Numbered from the stretch's first letter, positions 1 to 7,406 are shown. The stretch: 8,396 nt of DNA from Rhodospirillales bacterium (GCA_030727885.1 JANRAT010000071.1:1-8396); one strand, 5' to 3'. Made by a program: numbers and translations. The notes: generated by a model from the sequence alone, not told the origin.

Positions 1-61
1 ACTGTGGCCGCTCGGCCAGCATGGCATCCCAGAACGTTTGCCTCAGCTTTAGCATCACCAT
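1..61 (-). CDS. comEC: Probable N-terminus of ComEC/Rec2-like competence protein (partial)
   Basis: A short open frame on the minus strand starts at the ATG at 61-59 and runs off the left edge after about 20 codons. It reads MVMLKLRQTFWDAMLAERPQ. ComEC proteins of alphaproteobacteria often begin with a cytoplasmic stretch containing a similar 'FWxxLLAER' segment before the first membrane helix, and comEC is frequently found divergent from gltX in this class. ComEC forms the inner-membrane channel for single-stranded DNA uptake. Alternative starts are the GTG at 58-56 and the ATG at 55-53. No good ribosome-binding site precedes any of them, and the frame stays open further upstream, so the start is uncertain. 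The identification rests on about 15 residues plus gene order and is tentative. Confidence 0.4.
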   Translation of the reverse strand, partial: MVMLKLRQTFWDAMLAERPQ

Positions 62-165
62 ATCGGGGGTATGGAAGGCTGAGGGCGGGATTTCCCGGTT
101 GGTTGAAATTGGAGGGGATGTTTACAATATATTTTCAAACAGCCCTGCACCGCCTAAGGAAACAG

Positions 166-175
166 GTGTGCACAC
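166..175. repeat. 10-bp perfect palindrome GTGTGCACAC in the gltX upstream region
   Basis: GTGTGCACAC is a perfect palindrome about 95 bp before the gltX start. Its right half, TGCACAC (169-175), recurs in direct orientation at 199-205, exactly 30 bp away, close to three helical turns. A TGATCA palindrome (176-181) adjoins the first copy. A second short inverted repeat, CGGGA-TT-TCCCG, lies at 86-97 just before the presumed comEC start. Sites like these could bind a dimeric regulator, but short palindromes also arise by chance and I recognise no known operator consensus. Confidence 0.25.
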
Positions 176-186
176 TGATCATTTGG

Positions 187-215
187 TTGCGATTATGCTG
201 CACACGCGAGATATT
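187..215 (+). promoter_or_regulatory. Weak sigma-70-like promoter candidate for gltX
   Basis: TTGCGA at 187-192 (4 of 6 matches to TTGACA) and GATATT at 210-215 (4 of 6 matches to TATAAT) are separated by 17 bp. A transcript from here would carry a leader of roughly 45-50 nt before the gltX ATG. The match is modest. The rest of the 62-269 gap shows an AT-rich patch at about 119-139 that might serve the divergent gene, and no other convincing signal. Confidence 0.25.
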
Positions 216-269
216 TGTGTTAGATAAAGCCTGTCTGCCGCCGTATCCGGCACCTTCCTAGGAGAATCC

Positions 270-1697
270 ATGCCTGTCGTTACCCGTTTTGCTCCCTCGC
301 CTACAGGTTTTCTGCACATCGGCGGTGCCCGAACCGCCCTTTTCAACTGGTTATTTGCGAAGCATCACGAGAAATACGGCGATGGTGGAACATTCCTGCT
401 CCGTGTCGAGGACACCGACCGTGCGCGTTCAACGGATGAAGCGGTCGCTGCGATTTTCGATGGCCTGAGCTGGCTTGGTCTCGATTGGGACGGTGAAGCG
501 ATTTCACAGTTTACCCGGCGAGAACGGCATCAGGAAGTGGCGCGCCAGCTGCTTGAAAAGGGCATGGCCTACAAATGCTATTGCAGCCCTGAAGAACTGG
601 CGGAAATGCGCGAAAAGGCCAAGGCCTCAGGGGCCAAGCGCATGTATGACGGCGCCTGGCGTGACCGCGATCCATCAGAAGCGCCTGCCGGTGTTGATCC
701 GGTTATTCGCCTGAGAGCGCCGCTTGAAGGTTCAACGGTCATTGAAGATCTGGTTCAGGGCCGTGTCGAAGTTGCCAACGAGCAGCTTGATGACATGGTG
801 CTTCTGCGCGCCGACGGCAATCCAACCTACATGATGGCGGTGGTCGTTGACGATTTCGACATGGGCATTACGCACGTCATCCGCGGTGACGATCATCTGG
901 TCAATGCCTTCAGGCAAGTACAGTTATTCAAGGCGATGGACTGGCCTTTGCCGGCATTTGCCCACATTCCGCTGATCCATGGTCCGGATGGCGCCAAGCT
1001 TTCCAAGAGACATGGTGCTTTGGGCGTCGATGCCTATCGTGACATGGGCTATCTGCCGGAAGCGCTGCGCAACTATTTGATGCGTCTTAGCTGGTCGCAT
1101 GGCGACGATGAAATCATCTCGACCGAACAGGCGATCGAATGGTTTGGCCTTGATGCGGTCGGACGTGGCGCCGCGCGCTTTGATTTCCAGAAACTGGAGT
1201 CCCTGAACGGTCATTACATCCGCCAAAGCGATAATGATACACTTTGTGATCTGATTATGCCGAAATTGATGGAAATGCTCGACGGGAAGCTTGCCGAGGG
1301 GGCGGAATCTCGGGTAAAAACAGGGATGAATGGGCTCAAAGAGCGCGCCAAGAATTTGAACGAGCTTGCTGAATCCGCCAAGTTTTATGCAATACCAAGG
1401 CCCCTCCGGCCAGATGAAAAAGCGACGCAAACTCTGACCATTGAGGCAAAGCAGACACTCAGCGCCTTTCGGGCTGACGTGGCCGCTATCAGTGACTGGA
1501 CCGAAGAGAATGTCCAGACAGCCGCCAAGGCTTACGCCGAGGCACATGCGTTGAAACTCGGCATGGTTGCTCAACCGCTCCGTGCTGCACTGACGGGCTC
1601 TACGGTATCGCCCGGCATATTTGAGGTAATGGCCGTACTCGGCCGCGAGGAAACCCTCGCCCGGCTTGACGACGTAAACTTGCACGACGCCAGCTGA
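270..1697 (+). CDS. gltX: Glutamyl-tRNA synthetase
   Basis: This 475-residue class I aminoacyl-tRNA synthetase is close to the usual bacterial length (E. coli 471). It joins glutamate to tRNA-Glu using ATP in the cytoplasm. The N-terminal Rossmann domain carries the HIGH-type signature as HIGG at residues 16-19, within [14 protein letters not shown]. The KMSKS-type loop is KLSKR at 243-247. The C-terminal half (about 310-475) fits the helical anticodon-binding domain. The start is fixed by AGGAG at 260-264, five bases before the ATG. The zinc-binding insert keeps C103 and C105, but the second ligand pair of E. coli GluRS (Cys and His after YDG) is replaced by YDGAWRDR (126-133), so zinc binding is probably lost. 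Many alphaproteobacteria lack GlnRS and carry two GltX copies, one able to charge tRNA-Gln for GatCAB. Whether this copy is the discriminating one cannot be told from what I can see. It is followed after 77 bp by gltA on the same strand. Confidence 0.98.
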   Translation: MPVVTRFAPSPTGFLHIGGARTALFNWLFAKHHEKYGDGGTFLLRVEDTDRARSTDEAVAAIFDGLSWLGLDWDGEAISQFTRRERHQEVARQLLEKGMAYKCYCSPEELAEMREKAKASGAKRMYDGAWRDRDPSEAPAGVDPVIRLRAPLEGSTVIEDLVQGRVEVANEQLDDMVLLRADGNPTYMMAVVVDDFDMGITHVIRGDDHLVNAFRQVQLFKAMDWPLPAFAHIPLIHGPDGAKLSKRHGALGVDAYRDMGYLPEALRNYLMRLSWSHGDDEIISTEQAIEWFGLDAVGRGAARFDFQKLESLNGHYIRQSDNDTLCDLIMPKLMEMLDGKLAEGAESRVKTGMNGLKERAKNLNELAESAKFYAIPRPLRPDEKATQTLTIEAKQTLSAFRADVAAISDWTEENVQTAAKAYAEAHALKLGMVAQPLRAALTGSTVSPGIFEVMAVLGREETLARLDDVNLHDAS

Positions 1698-1760
1698 AAC
1701 AACGACGCGTCCGGTTTGTGGGCGTGCCTGCCAAACGGCGAAGACCGCTTGGAAACAACA

Positions 1761-1768
1761 GAGGAGAG
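1761..1768 (+). promoter_or_regulatory. Ribosome-binding site fixing the gltA start
   Basis: GAGGAGAG contains AGGAG at 1762-1766, eight bases before the ATG at 1775. This supports the 433-residue start over the upstream in-frame GTG at 1718, which would add 19 residues ([12 protein letters not shown]...) unlike any citrate synthase N-terminus and has no Shine-Dalgarno sequence. Confidence 0.8.
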
Positions 1769-1774
1769 ACCTGT

Positions 1775-3076
1775 ATGAGTAGCAATGAGAAAAGTTTCAC
1801 ACTGACAGATAATTCAAGCGGTAAAAGCTGGGAACTGCCGGTGATGCACGGGACATTGGGCCCCGATGTCATCGATGTTCGCAAACTGTATGCCGATACC
1901 GGCTGCTTCACCTACGATCCGGGCTTTACCTCGACCGGCAGCTGTGAATCCAAAATCACCTTCATTGACGGTGACGAAGGCGTTCTGCTGTATCGCGGCT
2001 ATCCGATTGAACAATTGGCAGAAAAATCCGACTTCATGGAAGTCTGTTATCTGTTGCTGTACGGGAACCTCCCATCAGCCGCTGATAAAGTAAAATTCGA
2101 GCACGACATCACCTATCACACGATGGTTCACGAGCAGATGCAGACGTTCCTGCGTGGCTTCCGCCGTGATGCGCACCCGATGGCGGTGATGTGCGGTATG
2201 GTCGGCGCGCTGTCTGCGTTCTACCACGACTCACTCGACATCAGTAATCCGAAGCACCGGATGGTGTCATCGTATCGCATGATCGCCAAGATGCCGACGA
2301 TTGCGGCTCTGGCCTACAAGTACAACCTTGGCCAGCCGTACACCTATCCGAAGAACAAACTGCGCTATGCAGAAAACTTCCTGCACATGATGTTCTCGAA
2401 CCCGTGTGAGGAATATGAGATGGATCCGGTTCTGGCACGCGCCATGGACGTTATCCTGATCCTGCATGCCGACCACGAGCAGAACGCCTCCACCTCGACG
2501 GTCCGTCTTGCCGGCTCGTCCGGTGCCAACCCGTTCGCCTGTATTGCGGCGGGTGTTGCCTCGCTCTGGGGCCCGGCGCACGGTGGTGCCAATGAAGCCG
2601 TTCTAAACATGCTTGAAGAAATCGGCGACAAGAAAAACGTCGGCAAGTTTGTCGAAAAAGCCAAGAACAAGGATGATCCGTTCCGTCTGATGGGCTTCGG
2701 TCATCGTGTTTACAAGAACTTCGATCCGCGCTCCAGAGTCATGCGGACGCAGTGCCACAAGGTGCTTGATGCTCTTGGCGTGCATGACGAGCCGTTGCTT
2801 GAAATTGCCCTTGAGCTCGAGAAAATCGCCCTTGAGGATCCGTACTTCATCGAAAAGAAACTGTATCCGAACGTCGATTTCTATTCGGGTATCATCTTCA
2901 AGGCGATGGGTATCCCGACGACGATGTTCACGGCGCTGTTTGCCGTCGCCCGCACCGTCGGCTGGATCGCTCAGTGGAACGAGATGATCGAGGATCCGAG
3001 CCAGAAGATCGGCCGTCCGCGTCAGCTCTTCACCGGTGCTGAAAAACGCGATTACGTCGATATCAAAAAGCGCTAA
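1775..3076 (+). CDS. gltA: Citrate synthase, type II (hexameric Gram-negative type)
   Basis: This 433-residue cytoplasmic enzyme condenses acetyl-CoA with oxaloacetate to citrate, the entry step of the TCA cycle. The N-terminal beta-rich segment (about 1-60) and length near 430 match the type II enzymes of Gram-negative bacteria (E. coli 427). The catalytic residues are all visible: HADHEQN at 231-237, H269 in [10 protein letters not shown] (E. coli H264), H310 in [13 protein letters not shown] (E. coli H305), and D368 in PNVDFYSG (E. coli D362). The sequence is intact throughout. The gene follows gltX by 77 bp, a gap with no clear promoter or terminator, only an imperfect hairpin around 1711-1738, so both co-transcription and a separate promoter are possible. 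A strong terminator follows 22 bp after the stop codon, and the next gene, lpxB, converges on it. Confidence 0.98.
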   Translation: MSSNEKSFTLTDNSSGKSWELPVMHGTLGPDVIDVRKLYADTGCFTYDPGFTSTGSCESKITFIDGDEGVLLYRGYPIEQLAEKSDFMEVCYLLLYGNLPSAADKVKFEHDITYHTMVHEQMQTFLRGFRRDAHPMAVMCGMVGALSAFYHDSLDISNPKHRMVSSYRMIAKMPTIAALAYKYNLGQPYTYPKNKLRYAENFLHMMFSNPCEEYEMDPVLARAMDVILILHADHEQNASTSTVRLAGSSGANPFACIAAGVASLWGPAHGGANEAVLNMLEEIGDKKNVGKFVEKAKNKDDPFRLMGFGHRVYKNFDPRSRVMRTQCHKVLDALGVHDEPLLEIALELEKIALEDPYFIEKKLYPNVDFYSGIIFKAMGIPTTMFTALFAVARTVGWIAQWNEMIEDPSQKIGRPRQLFTGAEKRDYVDIKKR

Positions 3077-3098
3077 GACGAAATACAGGTCACTCTTG

Positions 3099-3135
3099 AA
3101 CGGCGCGGAGCCTAGGTTCCGCGCCGTTTTTCTTT
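3099..3135 (+). terminator. Intrinsic terminator of gltA, overlapping the 3' end of lpxB
   Basis: AACGGCGCGGA (3099-3109) pairs perfectly with TCCGCGCCGTT (3118-3128), giving an 11-bp GC-rich stem around an 8-base loop that can close further with a G-U pair. The T-run 3127-3131 and TTT at 3133-3135 follow. This is a textbook Rho-independent terminator on the plus strand. In the minus direction the same hairpin is followed by only two T residues, so it may work poorly for lpxB. The lpxB stop codon (3114-3112) lies in the loop, and the right arm and T-run are lpxB's final codons. Confidence 0.93.
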
Positions 3136-4281
3136 GGCCAAGTGCATAACGACCCTGGCTGCCGACATGGATGGCGCATCTGAGCCGGATCTGAGTGCCG
3201 TCAATGCTCTGGCAATATCATCGGCCTGCTGGTCGCGTTCCCTGTCCGATTGCAGCAAGTCAGCCAGCGCCGGTGTCATGTGTTCCGGGGTGCAGTTTTC
3301 CTGAAGGAATTCAGGGATTGCCGGCTTGTCCAGAATCAGATTGATGATTGAGGCGAATTTGACGCGGATCAGGCGTTTGGCGATGAAGGCCGTCAGCGGT
3401 GACAGCCTGTAGGCAATAAGGCTGGGCACCCCGGCCATGGCCAGTTCCAGCGAGACTGTGCCGCTTGCCGCCAGCGCCGCATCGGCGGCAGCGAAGGCAT
3501 CGTATTTTTCCGTTTCGCCTTCGATGATCAGGGTGTTATCCCAGTTCGTCGTGCGTTGCCGAACTTCGGCGGCGACGCCGGCAACGGTCGGGATCACAAC
3601 CTGGCAGGGTCCGGTAATCGCCTGAGTGCGGCGCACGGTTTCCCCGAAAACATCCAGCAGACGGGATATTTCGCTCATCCGGCTGCCGGGCAAGACCAGC
3701 AAGACCTTTTCATCGGCGCCAATGTTATGGCGGGCGCGGAACGCTGCGCCATCGCCCTTGTCGGCACCACTTTCCAGAATGGAATGACCGACGAAGCTGG
3801 CGGCGACACCGGCACGCTCGAAATATGGCGGCTCGAACGGCAGCAGGCACATGACGTGATCAACCAGACGGGCAACCTTGTTCGCCCTGCCCGGTCGCCA
3901 TGCCCAAACGGATGGCGCCACATAATGCACAATCGGCACACCGAAGCCGTTCAGGCGCTTGGCAACCCTGAAGCAGAAATCCGGTGCATCGATGGTGACT
4001 ATAACGTCGGGATTTTTGGCGCGGATATCCGCATCGGTTTGCTTGATCCGTTTGAGGATATTCGGAATGCGCGGCAGCACTTCGGCCAAACCCATCACCG
4101 TCAGTTCATCCATCGGAAACAGGCTGGCAAGACCTTCAGCGCTCATCAAGGGCCCGCCGACGCCGGAAAAGCGGATATTACCCTCTCCGGCCAATGCCTT
4201 CAGGCCCTGCATCAATCGCCCGCCTAGCACATCCCCCGATGGTTCGCCGGCGATCAGATAGACATGGATCGGGCTGCTCAT
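3112..4281 (-). CDS. lpxB: Lipid-A-disaccharide synthase
   Basis: This 389-residue GT-B glycosyltransferase (family GT19) joins UDP-2,3-diacylglucosamine to 2,3-diacylglucosamine 1-phosphate (lipid X) to make the tetraacyl disaccharide 1-phosphate of lipid A, on the cytoplasmic face of the inner membrane. Length matches E. coli (382). Family motifs seen are AGEPSGD (11-17), IDAPDF with D98 at the position shown to be critical in E. coli LpxB, HYVAPSVWAW (119-128), LPGSRMSEI with R201 (197-205), and ASGTVSLELAMAGVP (272-286). The substrate lipid X is the product of LpxI, encoded just upstream. The start ATG overlaps the lpxI stop by four bases (ATGA, 4281-4278) and has no strong Shine-Dalgarno sequence, which suggests translational coupling. 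The last residues, KEKRRGT, are encoded by the terminator hairpin of the convergent gltA. Confidence 0.98.
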   Translation of the reverse strand: MSSPIHVYLIAGEPSGDVLGGRLMQGLKALAGEGNIRFSGVGGPLMSAEGLASLFPMDELTVMGLAEVLPRIPNILKRIKQTDADIRAKNPDVIVTIDAPDFCFRVAKRLNGFGVPIVHYVAPSVWAWRPGRANKVARLVDHVMCLLPFEPPYFERAGVAASFVGHSILESGADKGDGAAFRARHNIGADEKVLLVLPGSRMSEISRLLDVFGETVRRTQAITGPCQVVIPTVAGVAAEVRQRTTNWDNTLIIEGETEKYDAFAAADAALAASGTVSLELAMAGVPSLIAYRLSPLTAFIAKRLIRVKFASIINLILDKPAIPEFLQENCTPEHMTPALADLLQSDRERDQQADDIARALTALRSGSDAPSMSAARVVMHLAKEKRRGT

Positions 4282-5105
4282 TGCCAGTGCCCCGCCGCGT
4301 CCGCACCAATCACAAACAACCCCAAACTATCGGCGCTGGAAATCGTCCCGGGCCGGTCGAGCAGAAATGCATTGCCGGCTTCAATGACAACCCCAGCAAG
4401 CCCTGCGGCATGGGCGTTGGCGATGGTGTCGGGTCCAATTGTCGGCAGATCGGCGCGGCGTTCCTGACCGGGTTTCAGGGCTTTGGCGAGGACGCCACCG
4501 CTATTGTTGCGCTGGACGAGCTTGCGCAGCATGGCATCCGTCCCGTCGCGGTCTTCCTCGATCATCACCTGGCCGTTAGCGACGACAACGGCCTGACCAA
4601 GATCCCTTGCGCCCAAAGCCTTTGCCGCCTGTATGGCGGTGTTTATATCAGTCGTATTTTGGGCACTTGGCTGGATCGCGCCCAGCACGCCTTTCGGCAT
4701 CAGATAGTCCGGCAATAATTCATCGGCGCCGATGACCGTAAAACCTTCGTTCTCGAGGGCACCGATCAGTGCCGTCAAAAGTCCGTCATCTCCGAGAACG
4801 GCAGCACCGCTGGATGCGAAGAATTTTACCCCCCACCAGTCCGGACGAAGTTCTGAGAGTGACGGCCTGCGAATGGCACCCGCCATTACCAGCGTATCGC
4901 AACCGGCTTCCTTGAGGCTTTTCACGGCGGCACCGGCAGCGCCGACGCGAATAATGGCATGGCTGTCACCGGCATAGTGCGCCGGATCGCCCTGGCCTTC
5001 GAAAACAATGACGTGAAAGGGTTGCTGGTTGCGCCGGCAGGCCTCGACAAGCAACACCGGCAGCCTGCCGCCACCGGCGAGGATGCCGATCTTGTTACGC
5101 GGCAT
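4278..5105 (-). CDS. lpxI: UDP-2,3-diacylglucosamine pyrophosphatase LpxI
   Basis: LpxI hydrolyses UDP-2,3-diacylglucosamine to lipid X and UMP, the fourth step of lipid A synthesis. It is unrelated in sequence to LpxH, which does this in E. coli, and is typical of alphaproteobacteria. The chosen start gives 275 residues, near the length of Caulobacter LpxI. The N-terminus MPRNKIGILAGGGRLP matches the family's glycine-rich opening. A longer frame to 5198 would add 31 residues that merely reread the end of lpxA and is rejected. The C-terminal domain has ADLPTIGPDT with D219, probably the counterpart of the catalytic Asp225 reported for Caulobacter (inferred from motif context), then LLDRPGTI (248-255). 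The start overlaps the last 11 bases of lpxA in another frame. A GGAAG sits directly against the ATG without spacing, so initiation probably depends on ribosomes ending lpxA. The stop overlaps the lpxB start. Confidence 0.96.
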   Translation of the reverse strand: MPRNKIGILAGGGRLPVLLVEACRRNQQPFHVIVFEGQGDPAHYAGDSHAIIRVGAAGAAVKSLKEAGCDTLVMAGAIRRPSLSELRPDWWGVKFFASSGAAVLGDDGLLTALIGALENEGFTVIGADELLPDYLMPKGVLGAIQPSAQNTTDINTAIQAAKALGARDLGQAVVVANGQVMIEEDRDGTDAMLRKLVQRNNSGGVLAKALKPGQERRADLPTIGPDTIANAHAAGLAGVVIEAGNAFLLDRPGTISSADSLGLFVIGADAAGHWQ

Positions 5106-5895
5106 CTTCCATGTGTGGCTGGCAGATCCGGCGTGAGGAATCACTGTTGATGAAATTGACGATGTCCATGACGGGCTCGTTGCTTTTGAAATCCTCAATC
5201 ACGTCCTGCAGGCGTTCGGCCATGGTCCCTTCTTCGGCGAAGATCATGCGGTAGGCTTTGCGAATTTCGTGAATCAGGTCACGCGAGAAGCCGCGCCGTT
5301 TCAATCCGACGATGTTCAAGCCTTCAAGGCGGGCCCGGTTACCGGTGACGACGCCATAGGGAATAACATCATGTTCGACGCCGGTTTTGCCGCCGATCAT
5401 GGCATGCTTGCCGATGCGGACGAATTGATGCACGGCCGACAGGCCGCCGATGATGGCCCAGTCTTCAATGGAAACGTGCCCGCCCAGCGTTGCGCTGTTG
5501 ACCAGAATGACGTTGTTGCCGATCAGGCAATCGTGCGCGACATGTGCACCGACCATGAACAGGCAGTCGTTACCGACCTTGGTCAGCAGGCCGCCGCCTT
5601 CGGTACCGGGGTTCATGGTGACGTGCTCACGGATCACGTTTCGGGCGCCGATTTCAAGGGTGGAAACTTCGCCCCTGAATTTCAGATCCTGCGGTTGATG
5701 GCCAATCGACGAGAACGGAAAGACTCTGGTTGCAGGTCCAATCGTGGTTTGCCCCTCAACGACCACGTGCGACATGAGTTGCACACCGTCGCCAAGACGC
5801 ACACCGGCGCCGATCACCGAATACGGGCCGATTTTAACGCCCAGTCCCAATTCTGCCTTGGGGTCGACAATGGCCGTCGGATGAATATCCGTCAT
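5095..5895 (-). CDS. lpxA: UDP-N-acetylglucosamine 3-O-acyltransferase
   Basis: LpxA moves a 3-hydroxyacyl chain from acyl carrier protein to the 3-OH of UDP-GlcNAc, the first step of lipid A synthesis in the cytoplasm. The 266 residues match the family (E. coli 262). Residues about 1-190 form the left-handed beta helix, seen as repeated hexapeptides such as IGPYSV, IGNNVI and IGGLSA. The C-terminal helical part (about 195-266) follows. The catalytic histidine is H121 in HVAHDC (E. coli H125). The acyl-length ruler position, E. coli G173, aligns with G169 in MIGGKTGV. Glycine there allows long chains, so a 3-hydroxy-C14-like donor is inferred rather than C10. The start follows the fabZ stop by 9 bp with AGGAA just upstream, and the end overlaps lpxI. 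Confidence 0.98.
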   Translation of the reverse strand: MTDIHPTAIVDPKAELGLGVKIGPYSVIGAGVRLGDGVQLMSHVVVEGQTTIGPATRVFPFSSIGHQPQDLKFRGEVSTLEIGARNVIREHVTMNPGTEGGGLLTKVGNDCLFMVGAHVAHDCLIGNNVILVNSATLGGHVSIEDWAIIGGLSAVHQFVRIGKHAMIGGKTGVEHDVIPYGVVTGNRARLEGLNIVGLKRRGFSRDLIHEIRKAYRMIFAEEGTMAERLQDVIEDFKSNEPVMDIVNFINSDSSRRICQPHMEDAA

Positions 5896-5904
5896 GTTCG
5901 GTTC

Positions 5905-6378
5905 CTAATCCGTCTTGTCGACGATCATGGCGGTAAAGGTGGCCTCAGCCATCACTACGCCGTCAGCTTTTGCCTCGCCCTTGAAGCGCCATACCTTGCC
6001 CCGCCCGTGTTCCTTTGAAACATGCAGGTGCAGTGTGTGACCAGGCAGAACGGGTTTACGAAACCGCGCGCTGTCGATGGACATGAAATAGACCAGCTTT
6101 TCAGCTGAGGCATTTTCCAGCCCTTCAATGACGACAATGGCAGCCGTTTGCGCCATGGCCTCAACGATCAATACCCCCGGCATAATAGGATGATCAGGGA
6201 AGTGGCCCTGAAAAAAGGCTTCGTTGGCTGTGACATTCTTGATGCCGACAGCACTTTCTCCGGGGTGAATATCGCGCACCCGATCAATCAGCAGAAAAGG
6301 ATAGCGATGCGGAATCCGTTGCATGATTCCCGCAATATCCACCTCATGTCCGGTGGCGATGGTGTCAGAATCCATCAT
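5905..6378 (-). CDS. fabZ: 3-hydroxyacyl-ACP dehydratase FabZ
   Basis: FabZ removes water from 3-hydroxyacyl-ACP to give trans-2-enoyl-ACP during fatty acid elongation. The 157-residue hot-dog fold protein has the family opening RIPHRYPFLLIDRV (21-34), the catalytic histidine H59 in QGHFPDHPIMPG, and the catalytic glutamate E73 in VEAMAQTAA. It competes with LpxA and LpxD for 3-hydroxyacyl-ACP, and sharing a transcript with them is the conserved arrangement. Two adjacent ATG codons are possible starts, at 6378 and 6375. The first abuts the lpxD stop codon directly (TGA-ATG-ATG). AGGGGAG at 6389-6383 lies 4 bases before the first and 7 before the second, so the second, giving 156 residues, has the better spacing. 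Confidence 0.97.
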   Translation of the reverse strand: MMDSDTIATGHEVDIAGIMQRIPHRYPFLLIDRVRDIHPGESAVGIKNVTANEAFFQGHFPDHPIMPGVLIVEAMAQTAAIVVIEGLENASAEKLVYFMSIDSARFRKPVLPGHTLHLHVSKEHGRGKVWRFKGEAKADGVVMAEATFTAMIVDKTD

Positions 6379-7401
6379 TCAGCTCCCCTTCTTTTTTAAC
6401 ATACGTTCGATCATGGCGACTTCTTTCAGCCATACCCTTATGGGCTTAGCCGGGCTTCCGCCCATTTCCTGAGCCGGCGAAATATCACGCATTACACCGC
6501 TTTGTGCGGCTATTTTTGTGCCGCTGGCAATTTTCAAATGTCCGGCGATACCAACCTGTCCTGCGAGAATAACAAAATCACCAAGTTCCGTGCTACCGGA
6601 AATACCGACCTGGCTAACGATGACACAGTTTTTGCCGATTTGAACGTTGTGACCGATCTGAACAAGATTATCGATCTTGGTTCCGTCACCGATGCAGGTA
6701 TCCGGGCCGGTTCCCCGGTCAATCGTCGTGTTCGCACCAATCTCGACATTCGTGCCGATAATCACGCGGCCGAGTTGCGGGACCTTGATATGACCCGCTG
6801 GGCCCATTGCAAATCCAAATCCGTCCTGTCCAATACAGACACCGGCATGAATGATGGTCTCTGCGCCGATGATGGCGTTGGCGATACAGGCATTTACGCC
6901 AATTCTCGTGTTGCTGGCGATACAGACACCGTCACCTATGACAGTATTTGCTGCGATGGTGCATCCATCAGCAATTTCGACCCTTGATCCGATGACGACA
7001 CCTGGCCCGATCTCAACATGAGAGCCGATTTTTGCATCCGACGCGATGACCGCTGAAGGAGAAATCGTGCCGGTTGACTGTCGAGCCGGATAAAACAGAG
7101 ACGCGACCCGGGCATAGGCATGATAAGGCTGCGGGGTAATCAGCAGACACATGCCGACCGGCGCGTGATCGACCATTTCAGGCGCTATGATACAGGCACC
7201 GGCACGGGACACCTTGAATTTGTCGGCATACTTTCGGTTATCGAGAAAGCTCACGTCTTCGGGCCCGGCCAGGTCAATCGGCATGACATCGCTGAAGGAT
7301 CGCGATGCATCCTCAGAATGCATGCTTTGCGCCTTTGCCGCTTCGGCAATGCGAGCCAGACTGAACGGCCCGGCATTCGAAAAGAACCGGGAATCAGCCA
7401 T
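6379..7401 (-). CDS. lpxD: UDP-3-O-(3-hydroxyacyl)glucosamine N-acyltransferase
   Basis: LpxD adds the second 3-hydroxyacyl chain, from acyl-ACP to the 2-amino group of UDP-3-O-acyl-glucosamine (third step of lipid A synthesis; the deacetylase LpxC that acts before it is not in this window). The 340 residues match E. coli (341). The N-terminal uridine-binding domain spans about 1-105. A long left-handed beta helix follows at about 112-310, with many hexapeptides such as IGPGVV, IGSRVE, IGDGVC and IGANTT. The catalytic histidine is H251 in LVQIGHNVQIG (E. coli H239). A C-terminal helix (about 322-340) ends in KKKGS. The start is 5 bp after the ompH stop and has no strong Shine-Dalgarno sequence, suggesting coupled translation. 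The stop abuts fabZ. Confidence 0.98.
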   Translation of the reverse strand: MADSRFFSNAGPFSLARIAEAAKAQSMHSEDASRSFSDVMPIDLAGPEDVSFLDNRKYADKFKVSRAGACIIAPEMVDHAPVGMCLLITPQPYHAYARVASLFYPARQSTGTISPSAVIASDAKIGSHVEIGPGVVIGSRVEIADGCTIAANTVIGDGVCIASNTRIGVNACIANAIIGAETIIHAGVCIGQDGFGFAMGPAGHIKVPQLGRVIIGTNVEIGANTTIDRGTGPDTCIGDGTKIDNLVQIGHNVQIGKNCVIVSQVGISGSTELGDFVILAGQVGIAGHLKIASGTKIAAQSGVMRDISPAQEMGGSPAKPIRVWLKEVAMIERMLKKKGS

Positions 7402-7406
7402 GTCCG

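Noticed and set aside
4..261. Plus-strand open frame of 85 codons before gltX
   Set aside because: It covers the presumed divergent comEC start and promoter region, has no ribosome-binding site, and resembles no known protein.
924..1685. Minus-strand open frame of 253 codons antisense to gltX
   Set aside because: No family motif or start signal; it is explained by the codon usage of gltX on the other strand.
1711..1738. Imperfect hairpin between gltX and gltA as a possible terminator or leader structure
   Set aside because: The stem has a bulge and mismatches and no T-run follows, so it does not support a terminator call.
1718..1774. Upstream GTG start extending GltA by 19 residues
   Set aside because: The ATG at 1775 has a strong ribosome-binding site and a normal citrate synthase N-terminus; the extension has neither.
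3556..4227. Long plus-strand open frame (223 codons) antisense to lpxB
   Set aside because: It lies wholly inside the well-supported lpxB gene, has no ribosome-binding site or recognisable domain, and has the odd composition of a reverse-frame shadow in GC-rich coding DNA.
5269..6018. Plus-strand open frame of 249 codons spanning lpxA and the fabZ 3' end
   Set aside because: It crosses two real antisense genes and their junction, and its rich D, G, A and H content mirrors the hexapeptide repeats of LpxA read backwards.
6502..6987. Plus-strand repetitive frame rich in D, T and N, looking like a repeat protein
   Set aside because: The periodicity is the reverse reading of the LpxD beta-helix hexapeptides; it is not an independent gene.
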